Positions 23,000 to 35,067 are shown, counted from the stretch's first letter. The stretch: DNA of 64,000 nucleotides from Lindgomyces ingoldianus (GCF_010093535.1 NW_022985223.1:248001-312000); one strand, 5' to 3'. Translations and numbers: made by a program. The notes: a model not told the origin generated them from the sequence alone.

Positions 23000-25786
23000 C
23001 TACTCGTTATCATCACCTAGCAACTTCGCATAGTCCTCTGCGGAGGCAAAGGTCGGGAGGTGCTTGAGCTTCCTCTTCTTCTTGCCTTTCTTCTCCTTAT
23101 CTTGGTCCTTTGTATCTCCCTTGGACCTGGAAAGAGCAGGCTCTTCGACATCCAAATTGCCATTCATGTCGAAATCAATGGGTATATCCTCGTCACTGTC
23201 TACTAAAGCCTCTTCGTCGTCAAGGTCAAACGCTTCATCCATATCCTCATCTTCGCCGTCTTGTTTCATGTCGGTGTCCTCGACCGCTTCATCATCGCTT
23301 CCGAGGTTCAGCTCCACACCTTCATCAATGTCAGCTCCGCTTTCGCCTTCATCGTCACTCATGTCGCCCATGTCTAGATCGCTGAATCCTTCATCGCTGT
23401 CATCCCCTCCCTCAATCTCTGGACGACTATTGACTAATGCCTTCCAAATCTCTTCCTCACCGTCTGACTCGCTCCCCTCATCCTTGCCCTTCCTCTTCTT
23501 TTTCTCTTTCTTGTTGGCCTGTTTCGCCTTGCCTGCCTTTTCAAAGTAGGTATGGAAGAAGACCTCGTCTACTCGAACCTCATCCACTTTTCTACGCCAG
23601 AATTGTTCGGAATTAACAGCCTCCTCACGCTTGCCGCTTTCTCGTTGTGTGATGAGATAGTCGGCTGCCTTGGAGGTGCCAGACATGGGCTGCATGATGG
23701 ATGTACCGTGTGAGACCTGCGCCTTGGTCTTCGGGTTTCTGAAGGAGAACTTGTCGAGGAAGTTCATGAGAGTGTAGATCGTTGGATCTGGTTTCTCCTT
23801 CATGGGCTCCGAATTGAGGAGCTTGGAAGCGAGAACGTGGACCGATGGGTGGTAGTGTGCCTGCAGCGGAAGAAGCTCCCACAGGCAAGATAGATCTGCA
23901 TGCGCATGGTCCGGATCTCGTTTCTTGGAATCGTAATGAGGATGCTTGGAAGGCTCTATACTGTTGGCAGCCGTCGAGTCTTCTAGTACATCGTCATAAT
24001 GCTCTTCTCCACTGTCCGAAGCGTTGTCCTCGGGTGTGGAAAGCATCGACTTAATGCTAGGGAAGCTGGCGATGAGCTCATTAATGAGGTATAGGACGCC
24101 ACAAATGAATGGTGGTTCATGCAAATGGATAATTTGAAGTAATCGCTTCACAAACGCTTTGACTCGCTTGATGCTGACGTCCGCTTTCAGGGACCGATAT
24201 AGGAGATTCAGGTATAGGATATGCTTGGAGGAGGTGATGAGCCGTGGATCTAAGAGAGATTCGTAAAGAGTTCGGTAGAAGCGATCGGCGGAGAAATGTT
24301 GAGTTGTTGAGATCTGTTGGATAAGCATTAAAGCCTGAATACTAGTATTGAAATTAGACGAATGAGTGACTTCGAAGATGGTGTCGAGTTTCTCTCCAAA
24401 CCTGCGATTATTAGTACAGTGTTAGGAGAAATCTAGTGGATTAGACTTACTTCTCATCGTCAGTCTTGGCGAAAGGAAATGCTCTGTTGACGCCCGTCAG
24501 GACTTGAGCGATCAATTTCTCCTTCATTTCATCCTCGGACTTGTAAGCCTCTGTTGCTCCCCTTTTAGCCTTCTTTCGAGCCATCTTGCCAGGTTTGCCA
24601 CCACCACCCTGAATGAGGCCATTCTTATTCAGCTTCTTCTCCTCGGTTTCTTTATCCTTCTGTTTCTTCAACAATCCAACAAAGAGACTAAAATATATTT
24701 CCAAAAGCTTGTTAGCTACTTCTTGCTCTTTTGTGCTTAGGACTGTCTGATTAAGCGTGATGACTGCATAGTACTTTGCATGGGCGCTCTGGTTTGGCCG
24801 AAACAACAGATCTGATTCGATCGCATTGATGATGACGCTCTTCATAAGCGGGTGGGTGACTTGCAGCTGCAGGAGGAGATAAGATGCCTTGGATGCGACC
24901 TTCTTCTCCTTGTCACCAAGCTTGTTGATGAGGAGCCGAAGTAGATTCTCTTCTTGCTCAGGCTTCTCCTTCAGCAACTCCCAAACGAACTGTAATGCCC
25001 GGTTCCGTGAATATTCGACTTCGTCATTGCACCATCCTTCCATGATCTTAAGCATCTCGAAATACTGCTTCTTGAGCCAGTCCTCGTACGCCCATGCGAT
25101 CAAATGGATCTTCTGGATGTTGCCGGGCAGCTTGTCGCCTGGTTCCCATTTGGCAACCTTCCCTTGCAGTGCGCAGATAAGGCCAGACTGTCTTGCAAAT
25201 GCCTTCAGTTTTCGGTCCGGCGGAAGCACGACACCCTGGCCGAGGAGATCTTTCAACGCGCCCAAAGCCATCAAGGCCTGATTCCTGCTCTTCTTCTTCG
25301 AAAGGTTAAGCAGCTGCTCAAAAGCATTCGTAGTATGTAGGGGCGACTCTTGAACGAGCAACGTCAGGGCCGAGACTTTATCTTCCATGGTTCCCGAGGA
25401 CATAATGGTAGACAAGAACTTATGGGACGAGTCCTGGGACAACGAGGACCCCGCATATTCGGTCGCCTCTGCTTCCAGAAGGCCATCGGCATAGTGGTGA
25501 AGCTCGTCAATGACATGGCGCGGAGGAATGACGGGGTTTTCGATCGTTGGTAGCTCGGGTAGCTCGACCGCGTGCCATTCTGGTTGGGGTGTAAACAGCT
25601 ATCAAAGCGTCAGCAACAGCATCCAGACGCATTAGAAAGGCAACGAACCAGTGCAGGTTTCTGCCTCTTCTCCTCGCCATTCTTCCGTCTCTCTTTCTTC
25701 TTGTCCTTGTGGCTCATCCGGTCCTTGTCCGGCGGCGGCTTCGTGAAGCCATTTTTCGTCTCGGCATGAGTCCGCTTCTTCCCCAT
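23000..25786 (-). CDS. mak21: Ribosome biogenesis protein Mak21/Noc1 (CBF/Mak21 family)
   Basis: A nucleolar factor needed, in yeast as the Noc1-Noc2 complex, for early 60S subunit assembly and export. Three exons are inferred: 25786-25649, 25598-24451 and 24401-23000, with introns of 50 and 49 bases, giving about 895 residues. The start MGKKRTHAETKNGF is followed by a Lys-rich nuclear segment. A helical-repeat region follows (ARQSGLICALQGKVAKWEPG and similar), then the CBF-domain region with RFYRTLYESLLDPRL and NLLYRSLKADVSIKRVKAFVKRLLQ. The C-terminus is very acidic (Asp/Glu/Ser blocks) and ends in a basic KKGKKKRKLKHLPTF segment. The first donor is GTTCGT, weaker than usual, but its branch site (GCTGAC) and phase fit. 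It shares a 312-base divergent promoter with TRP4. Confident of the family. Confidence 0.93.
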
Positions 25787-26098
25787 TTGATGTCGGGTTC
25801 GTGTGTGGTCGGAGTGCAAGGCCCGTCAGAGATAAATCTCTGACTCGTCATGACCTTGGTCGAGGGCAGTTGTGGCGGGCTGCGCGTGTAAATTTCAGTT
25901 ACCGGCTCAGGAGAAACGATTTGCCGACAACTCGTTTATGATTGGCCCACGTGGGGTGGGGTGAATTAGACATGCCACTTTATCGGGACCCCATGACCAG
26001 CTCGGTACTCTTCTCCGAGGGGTGAGTCAACACCATCAAGGCTCGAAGAGGGCTAGCTGAAGCTATCCAAAACTCTGCAACTCTTTCATTTCCCTGCA
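25787..26098. promoter_or_regulatory. Divergent promoter between MAK21 and TRP4
   Basis: These 312 bases separate the start codons of MAK21 (-) and TRP4 (+). They contain CACGTG (about 25949-25954) and an exact TGAGTCA (26023-26029). The first part next to MAK21 is presumably its 5' leader. Confidence 0.5.
26023..26029. promoter_or_regulatory. TGAGTCA, candidate CpcA/Gcn4 site for TRP4
   Basis: This is an exact Gcn4/CpcA-type heptamer 70 bases upstream of the TRP4 ATG. Tryptophan biosynthesis genes are classic targets of fungal cross-pathway control, so the position is sensible. A chance match cannot be excluded. Confidence 0.45.
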
Positions 26099-27400
26099 AT
26101 GGCAACAGCGGAAGGCTCGGAAGAGTCCAAGATATCCATCACCCCCCTCCTCAAGCGATTGTGGCATGAGTCCGACGCGAAGCCTACCTCATCCGAGATC
26201 GCTGCTGCACTTTCACACATCTTCACCAACAGCCTTTCAGAGGTGCAAACGGGTGCATTGTTGACATGCCTACATTTCACCGACCGCGATCGACAGGCCG
26301 ATGTCCTTTCAAAATGCGCCGAAGCTATGAGGAACTTCTCCGCAGGCATTGACTTTGATGGCCTTTCGAAGCTTATTGCAGAGAGGGGTAGGAAGGAAGG
26401 AAGCTATAATGGTGGATTGGTATAGCACATATTACATTCAGACATCAATTGATCCCATATCTGACCGTACCCACAGTGTGACATAGTTGGCACAGGCGGC
26501 GACTCCCACAACACCTTCAACATCAGCACAACCTCCTCCATCCTCGCCTCCTCCCTCCTCATGATTGGCAAACACGGCAACCGTGCCAGCACCTCGCGCT
26601 CTGGCTCCGCCGACCTCCTTTCCTGCGTCCGCCCCAAACCCCCCGTAATAACCGCCATCACCCCCTCCACTCTCGCTGAAATCTATAGCCACACAAACTA
26701 CGCCTTCCTGTTTGCCCCTATCTTCCACCCCGGCGCAAGGCACGCGGCGAGTATACGAAAACAACTCGGCTGGAGGACGATATTTAATTTACTGGGTCCG
26801 TTGGCAAATCCTCTGCATGAGTTGATTGAAGCCCGGGTTATCGGCGTTGCGCGTAGGGAAATCGGACCGGACTTTGCGGAATCGCTACGGCAGTCTGGGG
26901 TTAAGAAAGCAATGGTCATCTGTGGTTATGAGGAACTGGATGAGCTGAGTTGCGCGGGCCCTACACACTGCTGGCGGCTCGTTGGAACATCATCTGGAGC
27001 TGAGTCTGAGGCTGAAGGGGGGGTCGAGATTAAATACTTCACCATCTCGCCCGAAGACTTCGGCCTCCCTTGCCACGCGCTCACTGAAGTTAGCCCAGGG
27101 CAGAGTCCGGAACAAAACGCGGAGATATTGATGAGGATACTGCGAGGCGAAGTCCAGCCCGATGATCCGATTCTGCGTTTCGTATTAATCAATACTGCGG
27201 CGTTATTTGTAGTCAGTGGGATATGCGATGCAGATACGAGTGATATGGGTCATGGAGATGATGGGAAAGTGATTAAGGAAGTTGGCCCGGGTGGTGGGAG
27301 GTGGAAAGAAGGTATAAGGAGGGCTAGGTGGGCGATTACGAGTGGGGCGGCTTTGAGGCAGTGGGACAGTTTTGTTGAGGTGACAAATAGAGTTGCATAG
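26099..27400 (+). CDS. trp4: Anthranilate phosphoribosyltransferase (tryptophan biosynthesis)
   Basis: This enzyme joins anthranilate to PRPP to give phosphoribosyl-anthranilate, the second committed step to tryptophan. Two exons are inferred, 26099-26419 and 26477-27400, with one 57-base intron (GTATAG...CCACAG, phase 0), giving 414 residues. The N-terminal helical domain includes SEVQTGALLTCL. The PRPP site VGTGGDSHNTFNIST spans the splice junction, and KHGNRASTSRSGSADLL follows. Later motifs are HPGARHAASIRKQLGWRTIFNLLGPLANP (read across its parts), DELS and the C-terminal ALFVVSGI helix. Active-site glycines and basic residues are present and the length is normal. It is divergent from MAK21 and has a TGAGTCA 70 bases upstream. 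Confidence 0.96.
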
Positions 27401-28299
27401 CAAATTGATGGGTGGATTTGGAGGGAGCGTGAAAAGGATAGACTGATCTAGGACTCAAAATTCAACGTGATACCCCTTGAAAGATTACTCCAATCTAATC
27501 TCGTGGGGATTTTACAGACTCTGTATGTCGTACCGTCCTTCTACTAATGTAATCTTGTTTCCAGGGTCACTGCATGTCGTTCCCTATGAACATGTCACGC
27601 CATTTCTAAAGCTAATAACGCAAGGAAAACTTCCAGGGCGATGGAAAAAGTACAGCGTGAAGCGTGAATAGTAATTAAGTAAATAGTGGTGACGTAAGTG
27701 GTTAAATAGTAACTGGTGAATGGTGAAGAATCGTAAATAATGAATACAAGTGAAAGATAAATGGCCAATATGAGTGCTAGAAGTTTGTGCGTTGTAAATA
27801 TTCTCTAGAAATTCTATACAGCCATCCCAGCCCGCCACGTATATAAGTTTAATTTTGAATGATGGAAGAAAAATAACAGAGGGATGGAGTTCTTCAGCTG
27901 CATGCGCGGAATAGAGTGAAATCTACTCTCACATAAAGCTTTTTCCGGTTTTGATCTTGAGTTACATAGGGGTGCAATGTTTGCCATGAGTACTTAAGCA
28001 GCTTGAGCTGTGGCTGAACACTCCTGAGACCCGCCCAAGCCAACGTTAGCCAGCTTGATTGTGACTGATTCAGCCCCGATGAGCAGCATGAAGATGGCCT
28101 GAAACTGGGATGCATTGTATCGCGTGGACGGTAATTTTCAAATTGTGCTGCGTTTAGACAAGAAGATTGATGGTTGTTATGAAAGTGGAGAGATCGTCGT
28201 ATGCAAAGAGCGATATCTATGACGACAATCAGGAACCACTCCACCATGTTATGAGCTAGTCATCGTCGGAAACTTATTCTATTTCAACGCTAGCGATAA
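27401..28299. other. AT-rich spacer downstream of TRP4
   Basis: About 900 bases. Between about 27660 and 27760 there is a low-complexity AT-rich run built from variants of TAAATAGT and GTGAATGG, with no clean period. No open frame looks coding. The TRP4 3' end and that of the phosphotransferase pseudogene converge here. Confidence 0.4.
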
Positions 28300-30240
28300 T
28301 TAATTCTTTGTCAATTTCGATCCTGCCTGTTTCCATGTGCTTGATCTTGGAAGGGCCATGCGGAACTCCACGCGACTCTCTCCCCTTTCGTCTTTGCCAT
28401 TTTGCAAGAAACCTTCCTTGCAGTCTGCAAGTTTCAGCTTCATGACTTGATAGTCAGCGTTGTTAACAAGAACATCCCACCCGCTATAGACCCCAAGGTC
28501 TTCGATCAATTGATTCATCATCAAGACGCCAACGTTCCACTGTTCTTCCATATCCCTTTGATTCTTTCCCATTTCCTCAGCGTACGAAAGAGGACAGGGT
28601 ATCAGCGAATTTCCTTCTGCATCAACCCCAACGATTGCTTTCTAGTCCCCAACGGCCTTGATGAGATACCCGAGCATTACAGGTTCGCCATCAGTGAATA
28701 TAGAGCCTGCAAGCATGTGAATGCCACTTGTAAGAGCATGTCGGTTCTGTAGCGCCCGTCCGGCTGGCTTTCACTGCTGTAACAGCTCCACCTCGTACAG
28801 CTTATATAGTGACTGCGCTTCGCGGAGTTTGTCTACTTCTAACTGCCCTCCTGTATCTAGTTGAGAGTAATTTTCAGGCCATGGCGGCAGTTTCAAGCCT
28901 TCGGGAATAGGACCATCGAAGTCCAGCAATACAGAGTGGAGCGATATGTGCGCCTTGCCAGTCGATAATGCATGTAATGCGAGTAGGTTCGAGAGGATCG
29001 ACAAAGATATTACTCGTGTGCAAGTCCGAATGAGATAGCGCGGGAGCGTGGGTTGATGTGACCCTGGGTAGGATGAGGGTGGAAATATTCTGATAGTCCT
29101 CCAAGACCCGCTGTTTGGTGGCATTGGAAGGTTGATACTGGTCAAGTCCTCCGAAGAGACCTTGCATTGGAGGCCATTCCTTGATCTCTCGGATAGACAT
29201 CTGCTCTCGTTCCGCGTTTGCGGTCACGTATTCCTCAAGTGTGCGCCCTACCGGAATATCAGTATAAGAATGGGTGAAGTGTGACAAAAGCTCCCCTTAC
29301 AAGGACCTCTATCCAGATGCAGCCGGCCGCGGCCATCGTCAAAATACTTCCGATTATTCGTCGGCCCAACGCAGAAGGTATCTGAACCGTTCTTCCATTT
29401 GGTGGCCGTGAGTTCAACGGCAGAAACAGCCGCGGGCAGATCGCCACTGTAGTACAAGCTGCCATACACAGGAAACTCGGCGACAAAGTAAGACTGGAAT
29501 CGCACGAGCTATTGTACGATTTTGAATTTTTGCCTGCTGTGCAGAGTATCCCAGACTTCGCTCAGCTGAATTCCTGGCGCTTTGTGCATGATTATGAACT
29601 TGGTACCGATTGCTGTTTCATTTGCTTGTGAACTCCATGCGTATATCTCCGTTTCTGGTATTCCTAAGCAATTTTTAACCTGTGATATATGAAGGATAGA
29701 AATAGGTAGAGCTCGAGATATGAGAGGGGTGCACTCATGAAGTCCATGGTGGCCACCTCACTCGCTGTACTGAGGCCAGGACGCCCGGAATTTGGATTCA
29801 GTACTTTTGCAATGATCTCTCTTCCATCTGTCATTGAAAGCAGGAATGTTTTGTTGAAGTTCTCTTCGGGCAATTTTGTTACCGTTGAACAAGCAGAAGA
29901 TCCTGTCAAATTGCACGCCACTGAGCATAGCGCCTGGATGGCAAACTTGACACGACATGCAGCACGCTGCATATCTTCATTCCAAAGCCCCGGCCAGATG
30001 AGTAATGGAAGAAATTTTCTTGGTCGCAATCTAGAAGGCCATTTAGGATTAATACATCTACAACCCTTTGAAAGAACTGTACCATTGATCGTCCAAGTTG
30101 TAAGCTGCTCTGGAACCATCCTTGAAGAGGAGTAGAAGGATCGGAAGTTGCTTGATACGCCTCGCGAGGCCGATATAACGCGTTTAATATCTCTGCTGAA
30201 GGTTCTAAGTAACTTGAGATCCCAAGATCTCGGACGCATG
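28300..30240 (-). pseudogene. Phosphotransferase (Aim9/APH-like kinase fold) pseudogene with RIP-like lesions
   Basis: The minus strand encodes, in pieces, a fungal phosphotransferase of the aminoglycoside-phosphotransferase/Aim9-like family. FNKTFLLSMTDGREIIAK is the nucleotide-loop region, ALSHSDLHTSNIFVD the catalytic loop and CIIDWQGA the metal-binding Asp segment. Lesions visible: a one-base loss near 29990 between FFHYSSGR and LWNEDMQ; ATGAGT at 29739-29734 where GTGAGT is expected for the 60-base intron ending at 29680; a TAG at 29511-29509 inside KIVQ.LVRFQS; a frameshift or small deletion near 28935 after DWQGAHIAPL; a TGA at 28773-28771; and a TAG at 28644-28642 before KAIVG. One intron after DRGP, with GTAAGG and a TAG acceptor, still looks normal. 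The two TAG codons fit C-to-T change at CpA, the RIP signature. The true start is uncertain, and several family members are often present per genome. Confidence 0.85.
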
Positions 30241-30879
30241 ATGAAGATGCATCCTGGATGCGCTGCGGTACAAACGTGCTGCTTCGAATTACGTGTAGAT
30301 AGTTCTTGTTGCAGTGAAACTACATGATTCTAATGAAAGAACAAACAACCCATTGAGAAACTTTTCGGGGAAGCAGCCAAATCGAAGGGAAAAATTACTC
30401 GTTTGACTAAACCGAGTTCAACTGGAGCTGGTGGCAGGGCTTATCAAGCACGTACGGCGAAGAACGATGCAAAGTTTGGTGTGCGTATCAACAAGGACGA
30501 GGCTGTCGGCCGAAATCCAAACGTTGTGCGTCTCAAGCTCCAGGCCAACTCAAATGTGGACAGCAAGACCATCAGACCTACCCAAGAAAGACCCGCATGC
30601 AGTGTTGGTAACGGTCGATGTTGACACAACGTAGGAAGATAATGAAAGCAATCTCATGGAACTCAGGGATGATCTGCTCTCTGATCTAGACGTCTAGGGA
30701 GGGGATGGAACTTGGACACGTCGAGATGTACTGGATTCATAGCCACAGATACAGTCATCTCATTATTGGCTTTCTATTGTTCCATTGATTCATTCAAGCC
30801 AATTTATGGCGCAATCATTTTCACTTGTTACATCATTTTTGGTTGAATATAGCTATGACTACATGAGAAGCGCTCACAA

Positions 30880-31030
30880 GAAACGAGGTCTCCTAGAAGA
30901 CAGCTATCCGGAGCTCCCCTCTCCTGAAAGCTTTCTCCTCATAGCTCTTCTCCTAGAAGCTTTTCTCTGCTAGGAGCTTTTCACTCCCCGGAGCTCCTTG
31001 CTCATCGGCGAGCTTCTCGTCTCGGAGAGG
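30880..31030. repeat. Low-complexity block of GAGCT/CTCCTAG words
   Basis: The block repeats close variants of CTCCTAGAAG, CCGGAGCTCC and AGCTTTTC. CTCCTAG and CTAGGAG form a perfect 7-base inverted pair around about 30950-30975, and the palindrome GGAGCTCC occurs twice. It looks like a decayed tandem or inverted repeat of unknown origin. Confidence 0.5.
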
Positions 31031-31153
31031 TTCTTCGCAGGGCCCATATCTACTCGGATTATCGAGAACATCCGTTTAAAGTTGCTGATATTTGGATAGG
31101 ATGAGCAAGGAGTTTAGGGACCAGAATCAGGATAAGGACAAAAGCGAAATTGA

Positions 31154-31213
31154 TCATGAGCAGCCTGAGGCACCACGAATTTGGTCATGAGTGGCTTGAG
31201 GCACAACGATTTG
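31154..31213. repeat. Two-copy tandem repeat of about 31 bases
   Basis: Two adjacent units begin TCATGAGCAGCCTGAGGCAC and TCATGAGTGGCTTGAGGCAC. They differ at several sites, some of them C/T or A/G transitions. A weaker third copy may follow (ACCACGAGCGAGCC). Confidence 0.6.
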
Positions 31214-33000
31214 AACCACGAGCGAGCCCGAGCAAGCCTAAGCAAAACTTGATTGCAGGCTGAGCATAATTGAGCCGAAATTGAGCCGAGTATGATTTTG
31301 CTGATGTAATCTGATAAAAATGGCTAACCTAGTTGGGTGTATGCCAAGAGTATATTTGACCACTGTATAGTAACAGCCCGTTTCATGATTTGCAGACTCG
31401 AGTGCCTCACAAACTTCGGTTGCGTGAACATCAGGCCACTGCACGGGATATATTATTTGTTGTATTTGAACCCTTGACTTTCAGAAGACTAAACATGCAT
31501 CTGACAAAGACTGGACATACATCCGGCGAAAGTTAAAAATTCTGCGCTCTCAAGGAGCCGCCACCTCAAAATCATGTTTCCCGTCGGAGTTGAACTGTAG
31601 CCGGTCATTGGTTGGACAGAAACGCGTGGAAACTTTGGTGCGGTATTGATAGCAGGCAAAGTTTCGCTGAAGGGCACAATGCCTCTTTCGAACTCCGCGC
31701 TTGGTTACGCTGACGGCAGCCCGATATAGCGGAGTTGATGCCGCAGGGTTAAGAAAGGTTCTTGGTCCCACGGTTAGGCTAGCCGTCTGTAACCGAGTTT
31801 GCAAGTCTCTCACTCACCGGCCATTAGCTTTGCTACAGGAAGTCTAGAATCCTGCAGATATCATGAAGTGGATGTGGCTCGGATACATACCCATTTGGAT
31901 GCCGCGACAGTTATGGCTCTTCGGAAGGTTAGCCTCGAAACCATTGATAGCTCTCCGAAACCTAGACGATGCATTTCAACTGTAAGGAAAGGTAAGCGAG
32001 TCAGCCCAATGCTAGGTCTGAATAGCATGTCGATGGTCGGTCACCTTTGGGAACTACGACACAGGGTCCCTCAGCGACGACGCGGCCGAAAACTGTGAGT
32101 CTTTCCTGTCATATGTGTGCAACTTGAAACTTGTTCAACAATCAATAAGGAATCCCCTAAACTAGCCGTTGCGAACGGTCATGCAGCAGAAGTGTCGAGT
32201 ATCCAATCTCTAAATCTTATTCATAAGCTGGAATCTTAGCTAAAGGCTGAGAATGCTATTGGAAAACCTTAGCATCGAGGACAGGTGTTTGTAACCAGTG
32301 GTCGGTGAGAAGGTGTCCTCATTTTGCCGGCATGAAGTCTTGGTTCCGGCGGACAAAAATTGTGTCAAGTCAGAGTACCATAGGAATGAGGACTGACTCC
32401 GCTCATACGAACGTGGTAGGGGTAAAAGACTAACGGTTCATGAAGGTAAGCCTGAGCTTTTTCATGAAGGCACTCTATAGAGATAATATCTACGCATAGA
32501 GCAAGTCCTTTAAGGGTCCAGTCTCCGTTCCACAACAGCTGTAACGGGCTTCCGATAGACGAATATTGCGGCACCCTTTCAGAGGCAGGATGGCTTATTG
32601 GCGGGTAGATCTGGTCCTGGAACCGCGCTGTCGGGACAACTTGGTGACGGGGCTAAGGAGCTGCTTTCAACGCCGGTACATGGCGTCTCTCGCTGGACTG
32701 TTAGCATGATGTGCCTAAAGCCACGCCACGCCGAAGATGGGATAATGATGATCGTTGCCGCTAATTTGCTGAATGAGTAGGCAAACATCGTGAAGGTGGT
32801 TGCGCTGGAGCTCAATGTGCCGTCCTCGCCTGCGCTACCACGTTCGTCCAGTTCATGCAAAAAGGTTCCGCTGCAGGCTGACACCTTCCACGTGGTCAAG
32901 CGGAGAGAGCTTGCAACGAGTATGGAGCCACAGACAGCTTCCGGGCGTCTAAATGCGGTGGTGCTGAAAGCCTCAACGCCCTCTGTTCAACACCATAGTA

Positions 33001-35067
33001 GAACTTCAAGGCTTGACGCGCGCCTTTCATCCCGGAGAAGAATTTGGAAGAAGGAAATCAGGATTGAATGGGGGCTTTAATAATTAACGGAGAAAGGTAA
33101 GGCGACATGGTTGGCCATCTGGATTGCCGCCGGCGGTAGCTCGCCTCTCGTGCAATTCCATATTGGGAAAGAGAGCACCCAGAATCTCGGGGAGGCTCCT
33201 TGCGCGATGATTCGAAGAGCCACCCACGTCATTCCCTTAAACTCCAAGTGGAATCTAAGCAATGCTAGTTGACTTGGTGGCTTGGGGAAAAAAAGAGGGA
33301 TAGCTGGTACTCGGTGCTGTATTGCCCTGCATGAAACGCGTAAAATGGCGTCTTGGTCAGAGAGGGTCGCCCTGGCCTGACTGTGATCGCGATCAGAGTG
33401 AAAAGAATGGCCAGAAGAAGGGTTCCGCACGGTGCAAAAGGCGGCACGCAGCAATTAACCTTCGCCAGGGTTGACAATCAGAACGACTGCTTTTCGATCT
33501 CAGATCATCTTGACGGCGGTTGGGCTGCTAGTAAAAATGGGAACGAGCCCAAACCAGGAAGGGACGCTTGCTTCATAGAAGCCGCGAAGGGGAAGGGGAG
33601 AAGGCGCAACGAGCGACGAGGATGTGGCTGATGAAAACATGTCGTGACTGTGACGTTGAAATCGACAGCAAAATCTAGATCGTCTAGCGGTTTCTCGATC
33701 GTTGGTGAGGATGTAAAATGGACCGCTAGTCTTGACACGGTAAGGCACCCAAGACCCCTGCCGACTCGAGTCCACCAGATCACATCAATCATCGCAACGG
33801 TCTGTCATTCTCCACGATGCCCGCAAAAATGCAGACCCTGCCGCCGTGACTGTCAACCGAAGAGTCGCACTACCGCCCGGGGAAAACTTGTATTTCCTTG
33901 AGAAACGGCAGAGTGTGATCGTGCACCGGAGTAAGCCCGCGCCATGCCGCGTGAGCGCAGTCCTTCATTCACCACACCGTCCTGCACGACTAGCCTGGAA
34001 GGAAAAAGTGCTACACACTTGAGCAGGCGTAAAGCGAAATGCTCGGGGGCCAAACGAGGGCGCGTGAGCGTGAGCTGGCAGCTTCTGGGCGCTAATTGCT
34101 GAGGCAAACGGTAATTGCAGCTAGCATGGACTGCCGTTGTTGTTACATTCCTCCCTGGAAATATTATTTTTACAGCTGTGATCGATCGATCAGTGCACTT
34201 GCTTGGCGGCGTCAGATCCGCGCCATCGGCCGACTGGTGCTGGACGGAGCCTCTCCGCTGAAATTGAGCAGAGGTAGTGGTAATGTGTCGGCCTTTTCGC
34301 CGCGATTGTGCTGGTTATGCTGGATGTGCTGGAGGATGAGCCCTAAATCTGCCTGCTGCGAGGGCGCGGATTGTGTGCCCACTCAACAGCAGATGCTCCA
34401 GCAAGCCATGCCGTTCCCGGAAGTCCACGACGTCGATTGCACAGCAGGCGACTTTTGCAGCGGCTTGACGTGTGGAACACTGGAACCAAGGCGGAACGGC
34501 GCTAGCGACCTGGTTCCGCATGGCATTCACTTTAGGGCCGGTGCGCAGCAGAGATGGGATTGTGCATCGAATTCGCATCAGCCCTGACCCCGGTAGCTCC
34601 AACCCTGCGAAGGGCCAAACTACACTCCTTGGATGAATGCTCGCCGCCGGATGGGCCTCGTCCCTGCCGCGTTCCTCATAAAGCTTCCATCATGACCCGC
34701 TCTTCCTGCCCTCCCCTGTGCGATCACCCAAATCAAAATTGCATCCCCTCCTGCCGCCCATTATATTCTCTGGCGTCATACCCACGCTCTTTCGTCTTCA
34801 CCACTGTTGCTATCACCCTCGGATAGGAATTCCGCTCTTCGCCTCCAGTCTCTCTGCTGCAGCTCGCTGCTACCTCCTACAGATAGAGCACCCTATCGCC
34901 CATAGCAGCTTTCCCGATTACGCGTTTCCGCTTTCACGTGTTCTTGCAGGCTCAGCTCAGCTCACGCTCTTTCCTATTTTACGCTTCTCGCTGTAGTTTT
35001 TTACCACCGGAGAACCTGGCTGCATCCTTTCACCGGCGCGTGTCTGGGTTGCAACCACCGAGGAATC
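33001..35067. other. Gene-empty interval, part 2, with probable leader of the zinc-finger gene
   Basis: No convincing gene. A Cys-rich frame at about 34126-34587 (+) has no signal peptide and no family match. From about 34680 to the ATG at 35068 the plus strand is pyrimidine-rich, as expected of a fungal core promoter and 5' leader. A perfect 14-base palindrome, TGATCGATCGATCA, lies at 34179-34192. Confidence 0.4.

Larger units (their letters stand above)
30241..33000. other. Gene-empty interval, part 1
   Basis: I find no recognisable gene. Short frames occur, for example one of 73 codons near 30403-30624 (+), but none has a known motif or clean exon partners. The interval includes the decayed repeats at 30880-31030 and the 31-base tandem repeat at 31154-31213. 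It may be old transposon or duplicate debris, but I see no terminal repeats or reverse transcriptase/transposase motifs. Confidence 0.45.

Noticed and set aside
34126..34587. Cys-rich frame that might be a small secreted effector
   Set aside because: It has no signal peptide, the cysteines are irregular, and it lies in the probable upstream region of the zinc-finger gene.
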